Below are positions 34,527 through 42,995 of a stretch of DNA of 64,000 bases, one piece after another. The number at the start of each line of letters is the position of its first letter. The first letter of the stretch is position 1. The DNA is from Pseudomonas sp. SORT22 (GTDB taxonomy: Bacteria; Pseudomonadota; Gammaproteobacteria; Pseudomonadales; Pseudomonadaceae). The position numbers and the translations under genes are program-made. The stretch spans positions 2,480,501 to 2,544,500 of the forward strand of contig NZ_CP071007.1 of the NCBI RefSeq assembly GCF_018417635.1, in the 5' to 3' direction. A model generated the notes under the pieces. The model saw only the letters and a list, made by a program, of their open reading frames with translations. It ran no database searches and had not been told where the DNA came from.

Positions 34527-34964
34527 TCAGCCAGGAATCATCGCAAAGCCGACGCCGAAGCGGTTCCAGGCGTTGATGGTGGCAATGGCCAGGGTCAGGT
34601 TGACCACTTCGGCTTCGCTGAAGTGTTCGAGCAGCGCGCGGTACTGGTGCTCCGGGGCGCGCTGGTCGGGCAGGCGGGTCAGGCTTTCGACCCAGGCCAG
34701 CGCCGCCCGCTCGCGCGGGCTGAAGAATTCGGTTTCGTCCCAGACGCTCAGGGTCTGCAGGCGCGCTTCGCTTTCGCCGCTTTTGCGTGCATCGTTGGCG
34801 TGCAGGTTGACGCAGTAGGCGCAGCCATTGATTTGCGAAGCACGCAGGCGCACCAGCTCCAGCAGCGAATTCTCAAGCCCCGATTTACCCAGGGCCATTT
34901 CCAGGCCGACCATGGCTTTGTAGGCTTCAGGCGAGTGTTTGGCCCATTCGATACGATTGCTCAT
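34527..34964 (-). CDS. Carboxymuconolactone decarboxylase/AhpD-like protein
   Basis: This 145-residue protein shows the AhpD/CMD fold core LLELVRLRASQINGCAYCVNLH, with redox pair C-A-Y-C and a following His. INAWNRFGVGF is near the C-terminus. Such proteins act as alkylhydroperoxidase-like reductants. It lies downstream of, and on the same strand as, a MocR-type regulator (102-bp gap), a frequent pairing that suggests co-regulation. It converges on atoE. Confidence 0.92.
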   Translation of the reverse strand: MSNRIEWAKHSPEAYKAMVGLEMALGKSGLENSLLELVRLRASQINGCAYCVNLHANDARKSGESEARLQTLSVWDETEFFSPRERAALAWVESLTRLPDQRAPEHQYRALLEHFSEAEVVNLTLAIATINAWNRFGVGFAMIPG

Positions 34965-35066
34965 TGCTGCTCTCCGCTAAGGTCCGCCACAGGCGGCGAT
35001 GGCGCTACCTTAGCGCCAGGTACGGCGTACTCGAATAGCCAATTTTGCCCTTTGTCAGGAGGCCAA

Positions 35067-36497
35067 TCAGTCAAGGGCCTGGAGCACGTCGCGCAGGCGG
35101 TCCAGGGCCGGGTCGATGTCCAGCCGTTCGATGGCGCCAAAGCCCAGCAGCAGGCCCTGGCGCACCGGCACGCGGGCATGGAAGGGCGCCAGTGAATACA
35201 GGCCGACCTCGACCTTGCGCGCCATGCTGATCAGAAACTCCACGTCCAGCTCGCCCCGGGCCAAGGCGCTCAGGTGATAACCGGCAGTGGCCGGCACTAC
35301 CTCGAACCAGGGCGCCAGGTCACCCTGCAGGCGGGCCAGGATGCATTCGCGGCGCGCGGCATAGACCTCGTGCACGCGGCGGATGTGCTTTTGCAGCGAA
35401 CCTTCGCTGATGAACTGCGCCAGTGCCCACTGGTTGAGGGTCGGGGTGTGCCAGTCGGTCAGTTGCTTGGCGATGCAGATCGCCTCGCGCAGCGCTTCGG
35501 GGACGATGCAGTAACCCAGGCGCAGCTCCGGCAGAAGTGTTTTGGAGAAGGTCCCGACATAGGCCACCAGGCCGTGGCGGTCGAGGCTTTGCAACGAGTC
35601 GGTGGGCCGCCCTTCATAGCGGAACTCGCTGTCGTAGTCGTCCTCGATGAGGATCGCTCCCAGCGCGGCGGCACGTTCGAGCAAGGCCTGGCGGCGCGCC
35701 GGGCTCATCGGCATGCCCAGCGGGAACTGGTGCGAGGGGGTGACGTAGATCAGCCGCGTACCCTCGGCGATCTGCTCGACGCACATGCCCTCGGCGTCGA
35801 CCGGCACGCATTGCAGCTCGGCGCCCTGGGCCAGGAACAACTGGCGCGCCGGGGTGTAGCCGGGGTCTTCCATGGCCACCTGGCAACCGGGTTCGACCAG
35901 CACCCGGGTGATCAGGTCCAGGGCTTGCTGGGCGCCGTTGCAGACCACCACGTCCTGGCTGCTGCAACGCACGCCGCGGGCGAAGGCGATATGCCGGGCG
36001 ATCGCCTCGCGCAACTCCGGCAGGCCCTGGTGGGCGCTGTAGCGGGCGCTGCTGTGGCGGATCTGGCGCAGGGCGTATTGGCTGCAGCGGCGCCAGTCAT
36101 CGAAGGGGAACTGCACCTTGCTCGAGGCGCCGCCGATAAAGTCGTAGCGCAACATCGGCAGTTTGAGGTCAGCCAGCGGGTTGGCCCGGGCCTGCCATTT
36201 GGCCAGGGTGGCGGCGCTGGCGAGGGGGATGCTGGTACTGGGGGGTGGGTTGCGGGTGGCGGCAGGGGTGATAAAGCTGCCTTTGCCGACCTGGCCGCTG
36301 AGCAGGTTGTCGTAGGTCAGGCGCGAATAGGCTTCGGCCACGGTCTTGCGCGACACCCCCAGTTGCTCGGCCAGCAGGCGGCTGGGGGGCAGTTGCGTGC
36401 CGGCCGCCAGGCGGCCGCTGTCAATGCCGTCGCGCAACTGCTGGTAAAGCTGCTCGGCCAGGCCCTTGCGGCCTTGCAGGCTGATGTGGAGTTCCAT
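35067..36497 (-). CDS. MocR-type (GntR plus aminotransferase fold I) regulator
   Basis: This 476-residue protein has an N-terminal GntR winged HTH (LAEQLYQQLRDGIDSGRLAAGTQLPPSR, RKTVAEAYSRL). An aminotransferase-like domain follows. The PLP lysine is in GTFSKTLLPELRLGY, with EDDYDSEFRYEGRP and VTPSHQFPLGMPMS. PLP-binding MocR regulators control vitamin B6 or amino acid genes; the target here is not known. ATG at 36497. It may control the CMD gene downstream or the divergent DUF2790 gene. Confidence 0.9.
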   Translation of the reverse strand: MELHISLQGRKGLAEQLYQQLRDGIDSGRLAAGTQLPPSRLLAEQLGVSRKTVAEAYSRLTYDNLLSGQVGKGSFITPAATRNPPPSTSIPLASAATLAKWQARANPLADLKLPMLRYDFIGGASSKVQFPFDDWRRCSQYALRQIRHSSARYSAHQGLPELREAIARHIAFARGVRCSSQDVVVCNGAQQALDLITRVLVEPGCQVAMEDPGYTPARQLFLAQGAELQCVPVDAEGMCVEQIAEGTRLIYVTPSHQFPLGMPMSPARRQALLERAAALGAILIEDDYDSEFRYEGRPTDSLQSLDRHGLVAYVGTFSKTLLPELRLGYCIVPEALREAICIAKQLTDWHTPTLNQWALAQFISEGSLQKHIRRVHEVYAARRECILARLQGDLAPWFEVVPATAGYHLSALARGELDVEFLISMARKVEVGLYSLAPFHARVPVRQGLLLGFGAIERLDIDPALDRLRDVLQALD

Positions 36498-36657
36498 AGT
36501 GAGGGGCGTATCCGCAGGCGTTTGTCTGGCGTTCAGGTTACCTGATTCGCTGCCGTTGATCCCCTGGTGCAACGCCTATGCCCGCAGCGCGCCACACTCA
36601 ACGGGTCGAGGTTCGCCGGCACTGCGGCGAACCGCTTGCGTGCACAGGAGAATCACC

Positions 36658-36900
36658 ATGAGCCTGCGTTATCTGCCGGGTTTGAGCCTGTTGCTGGCGG
36701 CGACGGCCCAGGCCGCCACACCGGTGCCGGTCTATCACTATGGCATGCCCGTGGATGTCGCCCGGGTGCTGCAGCTGAGCGAACCGGCCAGCGACACCTG
36801 CGAGGTGGTGCTGGCCAGCATGGTCTATGTCGACTCCGCGGGCCGGCAACACAGCCTGCAGTACCTGAAACTGGCCCGGGTCTGCACCGACCGCGGTTAG
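36658..36900 (+). CDS. DUF2790 family small secreted protein
   Basis: This 80-residue protein has a signal peptide ([14 protein letters not shown], cleavage before ATPVPVY). The DUF2790 body [16 protein letters not shown] ends in QYLKLARVC. Two cysteines (TCEVV and RVC) may form a disulfide. DUF2790 proteins are common small periplasmic proteins in Pseudomonas, role unknown. ATG at 36658 follows CAGGAG. Its last four bases overlap the convergent aldo/keto reductase gene. Confidence 0.9.
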   Translation: MSLRYLPGLSLLLAATAQAATPVPVYHYGMPVDVARVLQLSEPASDTCEVVLASMVYVDSAGRQHSLQYLKLARVCTDRG

Positions 36901-37700
36901 TCCCAGGCTGGCGCCAGGCTCTCGGGGCTGGTCAGGCGCAGGCCGCTGTCGAGGGCGGCGATCCTGCCCATGTCGTCAGCGCTGAGCTTGAGTTCGCGGG
37001 CCTTGAGGTTGCCGGCCAGGTTCTCGCGCCGGGTCGAGGACGGGATCACCGCATAACCCAGCTGCAGGGCCCAGGCCAGGGTCACCTGCGCCGGGGTGGC
37101 GCCGTGCTGCGCGGCGATCTGCTCGATCACCGGGTCGTGCAGGACCTTGCCGTAGCCCAGGGTCATGTACGAGGTCACGGCAATCCCCTGGCGGTGCATG
37201 AAGTCCACCAGCGTGCGGTTCTGCAGGTACGGGTGCAGCTCGATCTGGTTGGTGGCGATGGCGTCCTTGCCGACCACCTCAATGGCCTGGCGCAGCAGGT
37301 CGATGGTGAAGTTGGATACGCCGATCTGACGGGTCAGGCCCTGCTTTTGCGCTTCGGCCAGGGCGCCCATGAACTCGCTGACCGGCACTGCGCCCTGGGG
37401 CGATGGCCAGTGGATCAGGGTCAGGTCGAGGTAGTCGCTGCGCAGCTTGTGCAGGCTGTCCTTGAGGCTGGGGATCAGCTTGTCGGCGGCCAGGTTCTCG
37501 GTCCAGATCTTGCTGGTGATGAACAGCTCGTCACGGTCGATGCCGCTGGCGGCCACGGCCTGGCCGACCTCGGCTTCGTTGCCGTAGATCTGCGCGGTGT
37601 CGATGGCGCGGTAACCGAGTTCGAGGGCGGTGGCCACCGAATCGATCACTACCTGGTCCTTGAGGCGGAAGGTGCCAAGGCCAAGGGCGGGAATAGTCAT
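36897..37700 (-). CDS. dkgB: Aldo/keto reductase, 2,5-diketo-D-gluconate reductase B-like
   Basis: This 267-residue protein starts [20 protein letters not shown]. It has [18 protein letters not shown] (Asp and Tyr), [12 protein letters not shown] (Lys), TLIHWPSPQ (His), [11 protein letters not shown] and [14 protein letters not shown]. The match to E. coli DkgB (YafB) is strong by eye. It should reduce 2,5-diketogluconate, methylglyoxal or other aldehydes with NADPH. GGAGG precedes the ATG. It is divergent from the TetR gene with a 159-bp gap, which suggests control by that regulator. Confidence 0.88.
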   Translation of the reverse strand: MTIPALGLGTFRLKDQVVIDSVATALELGYRAIDTAQIYGNEAEVGQAVAASGIDRDELFITSKIWTENLAADKLIPSLKDSLHKLRSDYLDLTLIHWPSPQGAVPVSEFMGALAEAQKQGLTRQIGVSNFTIDLLRQAIEVVGKDAIATNQIELHPYLQNRTLVDFMHRQGIAVTSYMTLGYGKVLHDPVIEQIAAQHGATPAQVTLAWALQLGYAVIPSSTRRENLAGNLKARELKLSADDMGRIAALDSGLRLTSPESLAPAWD

Positions 37701-37859
37701 GAGCGGGTTCCTCCGGTGCGAGCGTTGATAAACAAGACGTGCAGTATTGCGACTGTGCCCGCGCAGAAAAATGCCCGTTGCCGCACAAGCTTTTTGCTTG
37801 CAGCGCACGAATGCTCCGGCAGTGGTAGCCTTGCAGGGTCAGTCGCAACGGATTCGGCC

Positions 37860-38480
37860 ATGGCCCAGCACAAGCTCAGCATTCGTCAACGCAACGTTGA
37901 CAACATCCTTCTGGCAGCGGAAAAGGTCTTTGCCGAAAAAGGCTTCGCCGGCACCGCCATGGCCGACATCGCCGAGGCCGCGCAGCTTCCACGCAGCAAC
38001 GTGCACTATTACTTCAGCACCAAGGCCGAGCTGTACCAGGCGGTGCTGTTCGGCCTGCTCGATGTGTGGAAGCAGGATGCCCTGTGTTTTGAACTGTATG
38101 ACGATCCGCGCATCGTGCTGAGCAGCTACATCCGCGCCAAGATGAACCATTCGCGCACCCGGCCCCATGGCTCCAAAGTCTGGGCCAACGAGATCATCCA
38201 TGGTGCGCCGAACCTCGGCGCGGCGCTGGACGACCCGCTGTACGACTGGGCGAAAATGAAAGAAGCGAAGATCCGCCAGTGGATCGAGGACGGGCGGATC
38301 CTGGCGGTGGAGCCCTCGGGCCTGCTGTACATGATCTGGGCCTCGACCCAGCACTACGCCGACTTCAGCCACCAGGTCGGGCTGCTCAACGATCACCAAC
38401 CGCTGTCGGAGCTGCAGTTCGAACGGGCGGTACAGACGGTGACCAGTGTGATCCTCAGGGGGATCGGGCTTGAGCCCTGA
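37860..38480 (+). CDS. TetR-family regulator, RutR-like
   Basis: This 206-residue protein has an N-terminal TetR HTH (NILLAAEKVFAEKGFAGTAMADIAEAAQLPRSNVHYYF). The C-terminal domain resembles E. coli RutR (YMIWASTQHYADFSHQV, EIIHGAPNL). RutR senses uracil and thymine and controls pyrimidine catabolism, so this could be the regulator of the reductive pyrimidine locus about 11 kb away, but proximity does not prove it. The frame is open far upstream; ATG at 37860 (MAQHKLSIRQRNV) is the first sensible start. The closest target is the divergent aldo/keto reductase gene. Confidence 0.85.
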   Translation: MAQHKLSIRQRNVDNILLAAEKVFAEKGFAGTAMADIAEAAQLPRSNVHYYFSTKAELYQAVLFGLLDVWKQDALCFELYDDPRIVLSSYIRAKMNHSRTRPHGSKVWANEIIHGAPNLGAALDDPLYDWAKMKEAKIRQWIEDGRILAVEPSGLLYMIWASTQHYADFSHQVGLLNDHQPLSELQFERAVQTVTSVILRGIGLEP

Positions 38481-38488
38481 TCAAAAGC

Positions 38489-38508
38489 ATCGCTGGCAAG
38501 CCAGCGAT
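38489..38508. terminator. Short hairpin between convergent tetR and MBL genes
   Basis: ATCGCTGGC and its complement GCCAGCGAT surround AA. The stem is a fragment of the REP-like core. It could stop transcription from both sides, although no T-tract is seen. Confidence 0.45.
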
Positions 38509-38521
38509 AGGGCCCTGATCG

Positions 38522-39808
38522 TCAAAAGCTGAACTCGATCTCCTCGTACAAGCTTCCCGGCTCCAGGCCATCGGTGCTGTGCAACTCGCTCTCCTTGCCC
38601 AGCGCTTCCAGCAACGGCCGCCTTGGCACTTCGGTGCCGGCCTCGGGGTTGCCGTGCTTGCCGGGCATGGTCGACAGAACGCTGGTCAAGCGTTGTGGCG
38701 TGCCGGCCTTGCCGCGCTTGTTGAAGCCGCCCCAGAGGCTTTTTGGCGTGGCATTGAGGCTGCCGTGGTGGCCGACCTTGTACAGGTCGACGTCTGCCAG
38801 CAATGCGCGAATGTCCGCCTGGCTCAGTGCGTAACTCCAGTTCTCGATCTGCGCATCGCCCGGGAACAGCAGCTTCTTGCCCGCCACTTCAAACAGCAGG
38901 ATCAGGCTGGTGTTGTTCATTTGCTTGTCCAGCGCGGTGACGATCTGCAGCAACTGCTCGCCACGGGCTTCGCGCACCCGCCGGGCGATCCAGCGGGTGC
39001 TCATCGGCAGCTTGCTGCCACGGGTCGCCGGGTAGTCGGCAAAGGGCCCGGGGTCGTCGTCCGGCGCAGTGACCTGGGCATCGACCAGTTGCCGGTGCAG
39101 GTGCCAGAACTCGGCCGGATCACGGCTGCGCTGCTTGCGGATCGAGGTGCTCTGCTCGACCGTGGGCGGGCCGAGAACATGGGTACGCACACCGGGCAAC
39201 AGTTCGGCCAGGGCATCTTCGCTGCCAAAAAAGGCATAGGCGTTGCGCTTGCCCATGCTCGCCAGGTTGTTCACCGCGCTGGCGTTGGAGATGTTGTCTT
39301 CGCCGATAAACCCCAGGCGCCTGGCCAGCTCTGCGGACAACCCATGCTTGCCCTGGTCGAGCAGCTTGACCACGGCGCTGGCCAGGGCATTCATACTCTT
39401 GAGGGTCTGGGCCATGCTGCGCGCGCCGCGCAGGCCCGGTTGCTCGGGGGCAATGGCGTCTTCGGCCAGCTCCAGCTGTTCGGTCCAGGGTTGCAGCACC
39501 AGCTCCGGCGCCAGGCTGCGAATCACATCGCCACTGGCGGTGCCGGCGCGATTGCTGGCAAAGCCGCTGATGTGGTCGGCGTGCCGGTGGGTGGCGACCA
39601 CCGCATCGAGCTTGCCCGCGCACTTGGCCTTGATGTCTTCGGCGATTGCCAGCAGGCGCTGGCCCTGGGCAACGCCCTTGGGCATGCCCATGGAGCCGAA
39701 GTCGATCAGCACATGGCGGCGTACGTCACCGGGGTAGTTGAAACGCAGCAAAAAGCAGTCGCCAAAACCGACCTGGTAGGCATAGAGGGTCAGGCTGGTC
39801 GGGTTCAT
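38522..39808 (-). CDS. MBL-fold hydrolase coupled to a metallopeptidase
   Basis: The protein has 428 residues. It starts LTLYAYQVGFGDCFLLRFNY, typical of ComEC-like MBL proteins, then VVATHRHADHISGF (H74-x-H76-x-D78-H79), LLFPGDAQIENWSYAL and YKVGHHGSLNATP. All metal ligands look present. A helical insert lies between about residues 110 and 270. There is no signal peptide, so it is cytoplasmic. The ATG at 39808 overlaps the stop of the upstream metallopeptidase gene (ATGA), indicating coupled synthesis. Substrate unknown; nuclease or cyclic-nucleotide phosphodiesterase activity is possible. Confidence 0.85.
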   Translation of the reverse strand: MNPTSLTLYAYQVGFGDCFLLRFNYPGDVRRHVLIDFGSMGMPKGVAQGQRLLAIAEDIKAKCAGKLDAVVATHRHADHISGFASNRAGTASGDVIRSLAPELVLQPWTEQLELAEDAIAPEQPGLRGARSMAQTLKSMNALASAVVKLLDQGKHGLSAELARRLGFIGEDNISNASAVNNLASMGKRNAYAFFGSEDALAELLPGVRTHVLGPPTVEQSTSIRKQRSRDPAEFWHLHRQLVDAQVTAPDDDPGPFADYPATRGSKLPMSTRWIARRVREARGEQLLQIVTALDKQMNNTSLILLFEVAGKKLLFPGDAQIENWSYALSQADIRALLADVDLYKVGHHGSLNATPKSLWGGFNKRGKAGTPQRLTSVLSTMPGKHGNPEAGTEVPRRPLLEALGKESELHSTDGLEPGSLYEEIEFSF

Positions 39809-41538
39809 GCTTGCTCCTCGCGCAATGGGCCGACCTGCCAGGCGCGCTGGCGGTGCAGTTGCGCCAACGGGTTGCGCAGGTCCAGCTCGCTGGTATCGAG
39901 ACCTGCCAGGTAGCTCAAGCGCCGCAATTGCCACTGGCCGTCGTTGAGCGGGCGCTGGACGTGATACTTGATGCGCCCGTACTGGTCGAAAATCAGCGTG
40001 CCGGCGCCGTAGACGGTGAGCGCGTCGGTGGTCTTGATCCAGGCCGGGCGCGGGCTGATGTTGCACACGCTCTTGAGCTCGGCGCCAAAGATGTTGGCCT
40101 TCATGATGTATTCGCACACGCTCTCGCGCAGCAGCAGGCCGTCGGTGCCCAGGCGGATGCTCGGGCGCACCGACACCACTTCGGTGTAGGCGCGCTCGTC
40201 GATGCCCAGCACCGCACGGTTCTCCCAGAGAAAACGGAACACCTCTTCGTCGTCGCGCAGCATCGAGTCGAAGTGGCTGTTGCGGTATTGCACCTGGCCG
40301 TTGTCGGCAAAGCCGTGCCAGCAGCCGTCGCTGTCGGTGCGCGCTGGCGGCGGATTGATGCCGAAGGCTTCGAAGGTGGTGCGGATGATCAACCGGTAGT
40401 CGTAGCGCGAATCGTCCGGGGCCACCTGGGCATCGACGGTGAGCAGGGCGGCCAGGTAGTCGCCGAACTCCAGGTCCAGCGGCGGGCAGTAGTCCAGGGC
40501 GCGGATGGCGATGGTCAGCAACTGGTCGGCGGCCTTGGCGCCTTCTTCAACCACTTCGCGCAGGTTGTACAGGTTGTCGCCAAAATTGCCCAGCTCGCCC
40601 AGGCGCGCCACCCACAGGGCGAGCATGCTGCGAAGCATGGCGGCGGCGAAAACTTCGCCACGGTTGTGGGCTTCGGCGAACTGCTCGTCGCTCAGGTAAT
40701 CCGCCGACGGCGGCAGCATCACCGAGCGGCGCAGGGCATTGGCGCGCAGGCCTTCGAGTTGCTGGCCGAACTCTTCGCCGATACCGAACAGCAGCGACTC
40801 GGCAAGGTTCTGCGGGCTCAGCTGGTCGCCGTTGAGCAGCCGGCGATCGCCCTGTACGGTGAGCTCGATACGCCCGCCATTGGTCAGGGCGTACTCGATG
40901 ATTTCGCGCAGGGAAAACACCGACAGCAGCGCCACCACGTCGGCAAAGCCTTCGTGGAAGGCTGCCTGATCGGGCCCCGAGGCATTCATGAAGCCGCCGC
41001 GCAGGCCGTCGAGAATCGCGTGGGTGGCCTCGTGGGCGACGATGTCGTGGGACAGGCAGGTGAACACGTGCTGGCCGTCGAGGCCCTTGAAATAACCGAA
41101 CATCAAGGCGCGGTCGGCCCGCGAGTAAAAGGCATTGGCCTCGACGAAAGCATGCGGCACCACATGCAACTGGTGGCCCTCGAAGCCCCAGCCGACCCGG
41201 CGCCCCAGGGCCATCTCGAAGCGCGCCAGGGTGCGCATGACCACCGCGTAGACGTGCTGACAGTGGAACGCCGGGTTGCCCAGCAGCGCCTCGCCGGGCT
41301 GATCGAAGGGGTCGATCATCGCGCCGCTGGTGGCGTCCTGCTGGTAGGAGTGGGCGTGGTACAGCTGGTTGCGCGAGGCGTCGAAGTCGACCACCTTCAG
41401 GCGGTAGCCGGTGGGGCCCAGGCCGAGGGTTTCCAGCGGCACGCTGACCCGGGCGAACAGCAATTGGCCGCGGGCATCACGCACCGCCGGGTCCTGGGCG
41501 AGGATGGTGAAGGTCTGGCTATTGGCTTTGACGACCAT
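39805..41538 (-). CDS. Gluzincin-type zinc metallopeptidase (HEATH motif), unknown family
   Basis: The protein has 577 residues. The zinc site is DIVAHEATHAILDGLR (HEATH at 169-173) followed by AAFHEGFADVVAL, in which Glu196 is the likely third ligand, the gluzincin arrangement. A Phe/Tyr-rich N-terminal part and a long helical C-terminal part surround the catalytic core. No signal peptide is visible, so it appears to be an intracellular protease. ATG at 41538 follows AGGAG; a GTG three codons upstream is less likely. It is coupled to the MBL gene and 44 bases after the WG-repeat lipoprotein gene. Confidence 0.8.
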   Translation of the reverse strand: MVVKANSQTFTILAQDPAVRDARGQLLFARVSVPLETLGLGPTGYRLKVVDFDASRNQLYHAHSYQQDATSGAMIDPFDQPGEALLGNPAFHCQHVYAVVMRTLARFEMALGRRVGWGFEGHQLHVVPHAFVEANAFYSRADRALMFGYFKGLDGQHVFTCLSHDIVAHEATHAILDGLRGGFMNASGPDQAAFHEGFADVVALLSVFSLREIIEYALTNGGRIELTVQGDRRLLNGDQLSPQNLAESLLFGIGEEFGQQLEGLRANALRRSVMLPPSADYLSDEQFAEAHNRGEVFAAAMLRSMLALWVARLGELGNFGDNLYNLREVVEEGAKAADQLLTIAIRALDYCPPLDLEFGDYLAALLTVDAQVAPDDSRYDYRLIIRTTFEAFGINPPPARTDSDGCWHGFADNGQVQYRNSHFDSMLRDDEEVFRFLWENRAVLGIDERAYTEVVSVRPSIRLGTDGLLLRESVCEYIMKANIFGAELKSVCNISPRPAWIKTTDALTVYGAGTLIFDQYGRIKYHVQRPLNDGQWQLRRLSYLAGLDTSELDLRNPLAQLHRQRAWQVGPLREEQA

Positions 41539-41582
41539 GGGCAGCACTCCTGTGCACCAGGCTTACATCATTGGAAATACTC

Positions 41583-42404
41583 TCAGGGTAGCTTCAATGG
41601 CTCGTATTCCAAGGGCGTTTCGTTGCCCTTGCGGTCGATCCGGTAGTGCTTGCCGTCGCGTTGTACGATGGCCTGGCCGTCGCGAAAAAAACCGGGTCTG
41701 TCATAGATATAGGGCAGGACCACCTTGCCCTTAAGGTCGATAAAGCCCCATTTACCTTCTTTTGCCGCGCTCAGCAGATTGTCGTTGATCAGCCGTCCGC
41801 CCCAGGTATTGTAGGCGAAGCCGTCGTATTCGAAAGGCAGCACCACTTTGCCGGATGTGTTCATCAGGCCGCTTTTTTTGCTGGCGCTGTCGTTCAGCAG
41901 CACATAGCCCTTCTCGGTAATGGGCCGCGAGCTGAAGCGCAGGGGGATCACCTGCTCGCCCTTGCGGTTGATCATGCCGAACAGGTTGCCTTTGGCGACT
42001 ACCGCCAGGCCATCCTTGGCGTCGTCGAAACCCTCTACCCAGTCATACTCGAACGGCACCACGGTGCGGCCCCGGGTATCGATGTAGCCACACTCGGAAT
42101 ACGTCAGGCAGACGCCTGCCAGGCCATCGCTGAACGGCCCGGGGCGCTTGTAGAGGGTCGGGATGAGCAACTGCCCCTTGCGGTCCATGTAGCCCCATTT
42201 GTTGTTGATGCGAACGGCTGCCATGCCTTCGTGGTAAACCGGTTGCAGCTCGATGGACGGCGCAACGATGACCTTGCCGCTGGGGTCTTTAAGGCCATAC
42301 AGGTCATTTTCCTTGAAACTGACCGGGTCGGCGGGGGTGGCGCTGCAGGCCGCCAGGGCAGCGCCCAGGCACAGTAACGGGAGGGAGCGAAAGAGGGCCT
42401 TCAA
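41583..42404 (-). CDS. WG-repeat lipoprotein
   Basis: The protein has 273 residues if the start is TTG at 42404, which has AAGGA upstream. It opens with a lipoprotein signal (LLCLGAALAACSATPAD; lipobox LAAC, acylated Cys). The mature part is a row of WG beta repeats. Examples are KWGYMDRKGQLLIP, CGYIDTRGRTVVPFEYD, LFGMINRKGEQVIP, SGLMNTSGKVVLPFEYD and KWGFIDLKGKVVLPYIYD, about six in all. WG proteins are thought to be binding platforms. A longer ORF reaches 42485, but lacks a signal peptide in the right place. It is the first gene of the same-strand set leading to the peptidase and MBL genes. Confidence 0.82.
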   Translation of the reverse strand: MKALFRSLPLLCLGAALAACSATPADPVSFKENDLYGLKDPSGKVIVAPSIELQPVYHEGMAAVRINNKWGYMDRKGQLLIPTLYKRPGPFSDGLAGVCLTYSECGYIDTRGRTVVPFEYDWVEGFDDAKDGLAVVAKGNLFGMINRKGEQVIPLRFSSRPITEKGYVLLNDSASKKSGLMNTSGKVVLPFEYDGFAYNTWGGRLINDNLLSAAKEGKWGFIDLKGKVVLPYIYDRPGFFRDGQAIVQRDGKHYRIDRKGNETPLEYEPLKLP

Positions 42405-42481
42405 TTCAGTGCATTCCTTGGCAAGGCGAGGTAAGGGCAAGGCGCGCACCTTAGCCGATCGCGCCGCACTTGCCCAGCCAT

Positions 42482-42961
42482 TCAACCGCGGGCGAAAGCC
42501 TCAAGGCCGGCGCCTTCGAGGCGGTAGCGCACCCATTCATCCTGGGGCAGGGCGCCCAGGGATTTATAGAACTGGATGGCCGGCTCGTTCCAGTCGAGCA
42601 CGCTCCACTCCAGGCGCCCGCAGCCGTTGGCCAGGGCTTCGACGGCGATATGACGCAGCAACTGCTTGCCGGCACCGCCACCGCGTTGCTCGGGGGTGAT
42701 GTACAGGTCTTCGAGGTAAATGCCGTTGCGCCCCAGCCAGGTCGAGTAGCTGTAGAAGTACACCGCATAGCCAATGGCCTGGCCGTCGCGCTCGCAAATC
42801 AGGCTCAGGGCCTTGGCGCCGTCGTCGAACAAGGTGCGTTCGATGTCGGCCCGGGAGGCGATTACTTCGTGGACGGCGCGCTCGTAGTCGGCAAGCTCGG
42901 TGATGAAGGCGAGGATCTGGGCGGCGTCTTCGCGCCGCGCGGGGCGGATGGTCAGGCTCAT
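42482..42961 (-). CDS. GNAT family N-acetyltransferase
   Basis: This 159-residue protein starts MSLTIRPARREDAAQILAFI. It has the acetyl-CoA-binding motif A (YLEDLYITPEQRGGGAGKQLL, with R/Q-x-x-G-x-G/A) and motif B (LEWSVLDWNEPAIQFYKSLG). This arrangement is close to the diamine/spermidine acetyltransferase-like branch, but the substrate is not certain. GGAAG precedes the ATG. It sits 34 bases after the MFS gene on the same strand. Confidence 0.92.
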   Translation of the reverse strand: MSLTIRPARREDAAQILAFITELADYERAVHEVIASRADIERTLFDDGAKALSLICERDGQAIGYAVYFYSYSTWLGRNGIYLEDLYITPEQRGGGAGKQLLRHIAVEALANGCGRLEWSVLDWNEPAIQFYKSLGALPQDEWVRYRLEGAGLEAFARG

Positions 42962-42995
42962 GGCAGGCTTCCGGCGGGTGAGGTAATCGCCCATG

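Noticed and set aside
36567..37859. N-terminal extension of the TetR gene to 36567
   Set aside because: It would run antisense through the aldo/keto reductase and DUF2790 region; the TetR HTH begins at the ATG at 37860.
39811..41646. Long frame antisense to the metallopeptidase
   Set aside because: No motif; the peptidase strand has HEATH and an RBS.
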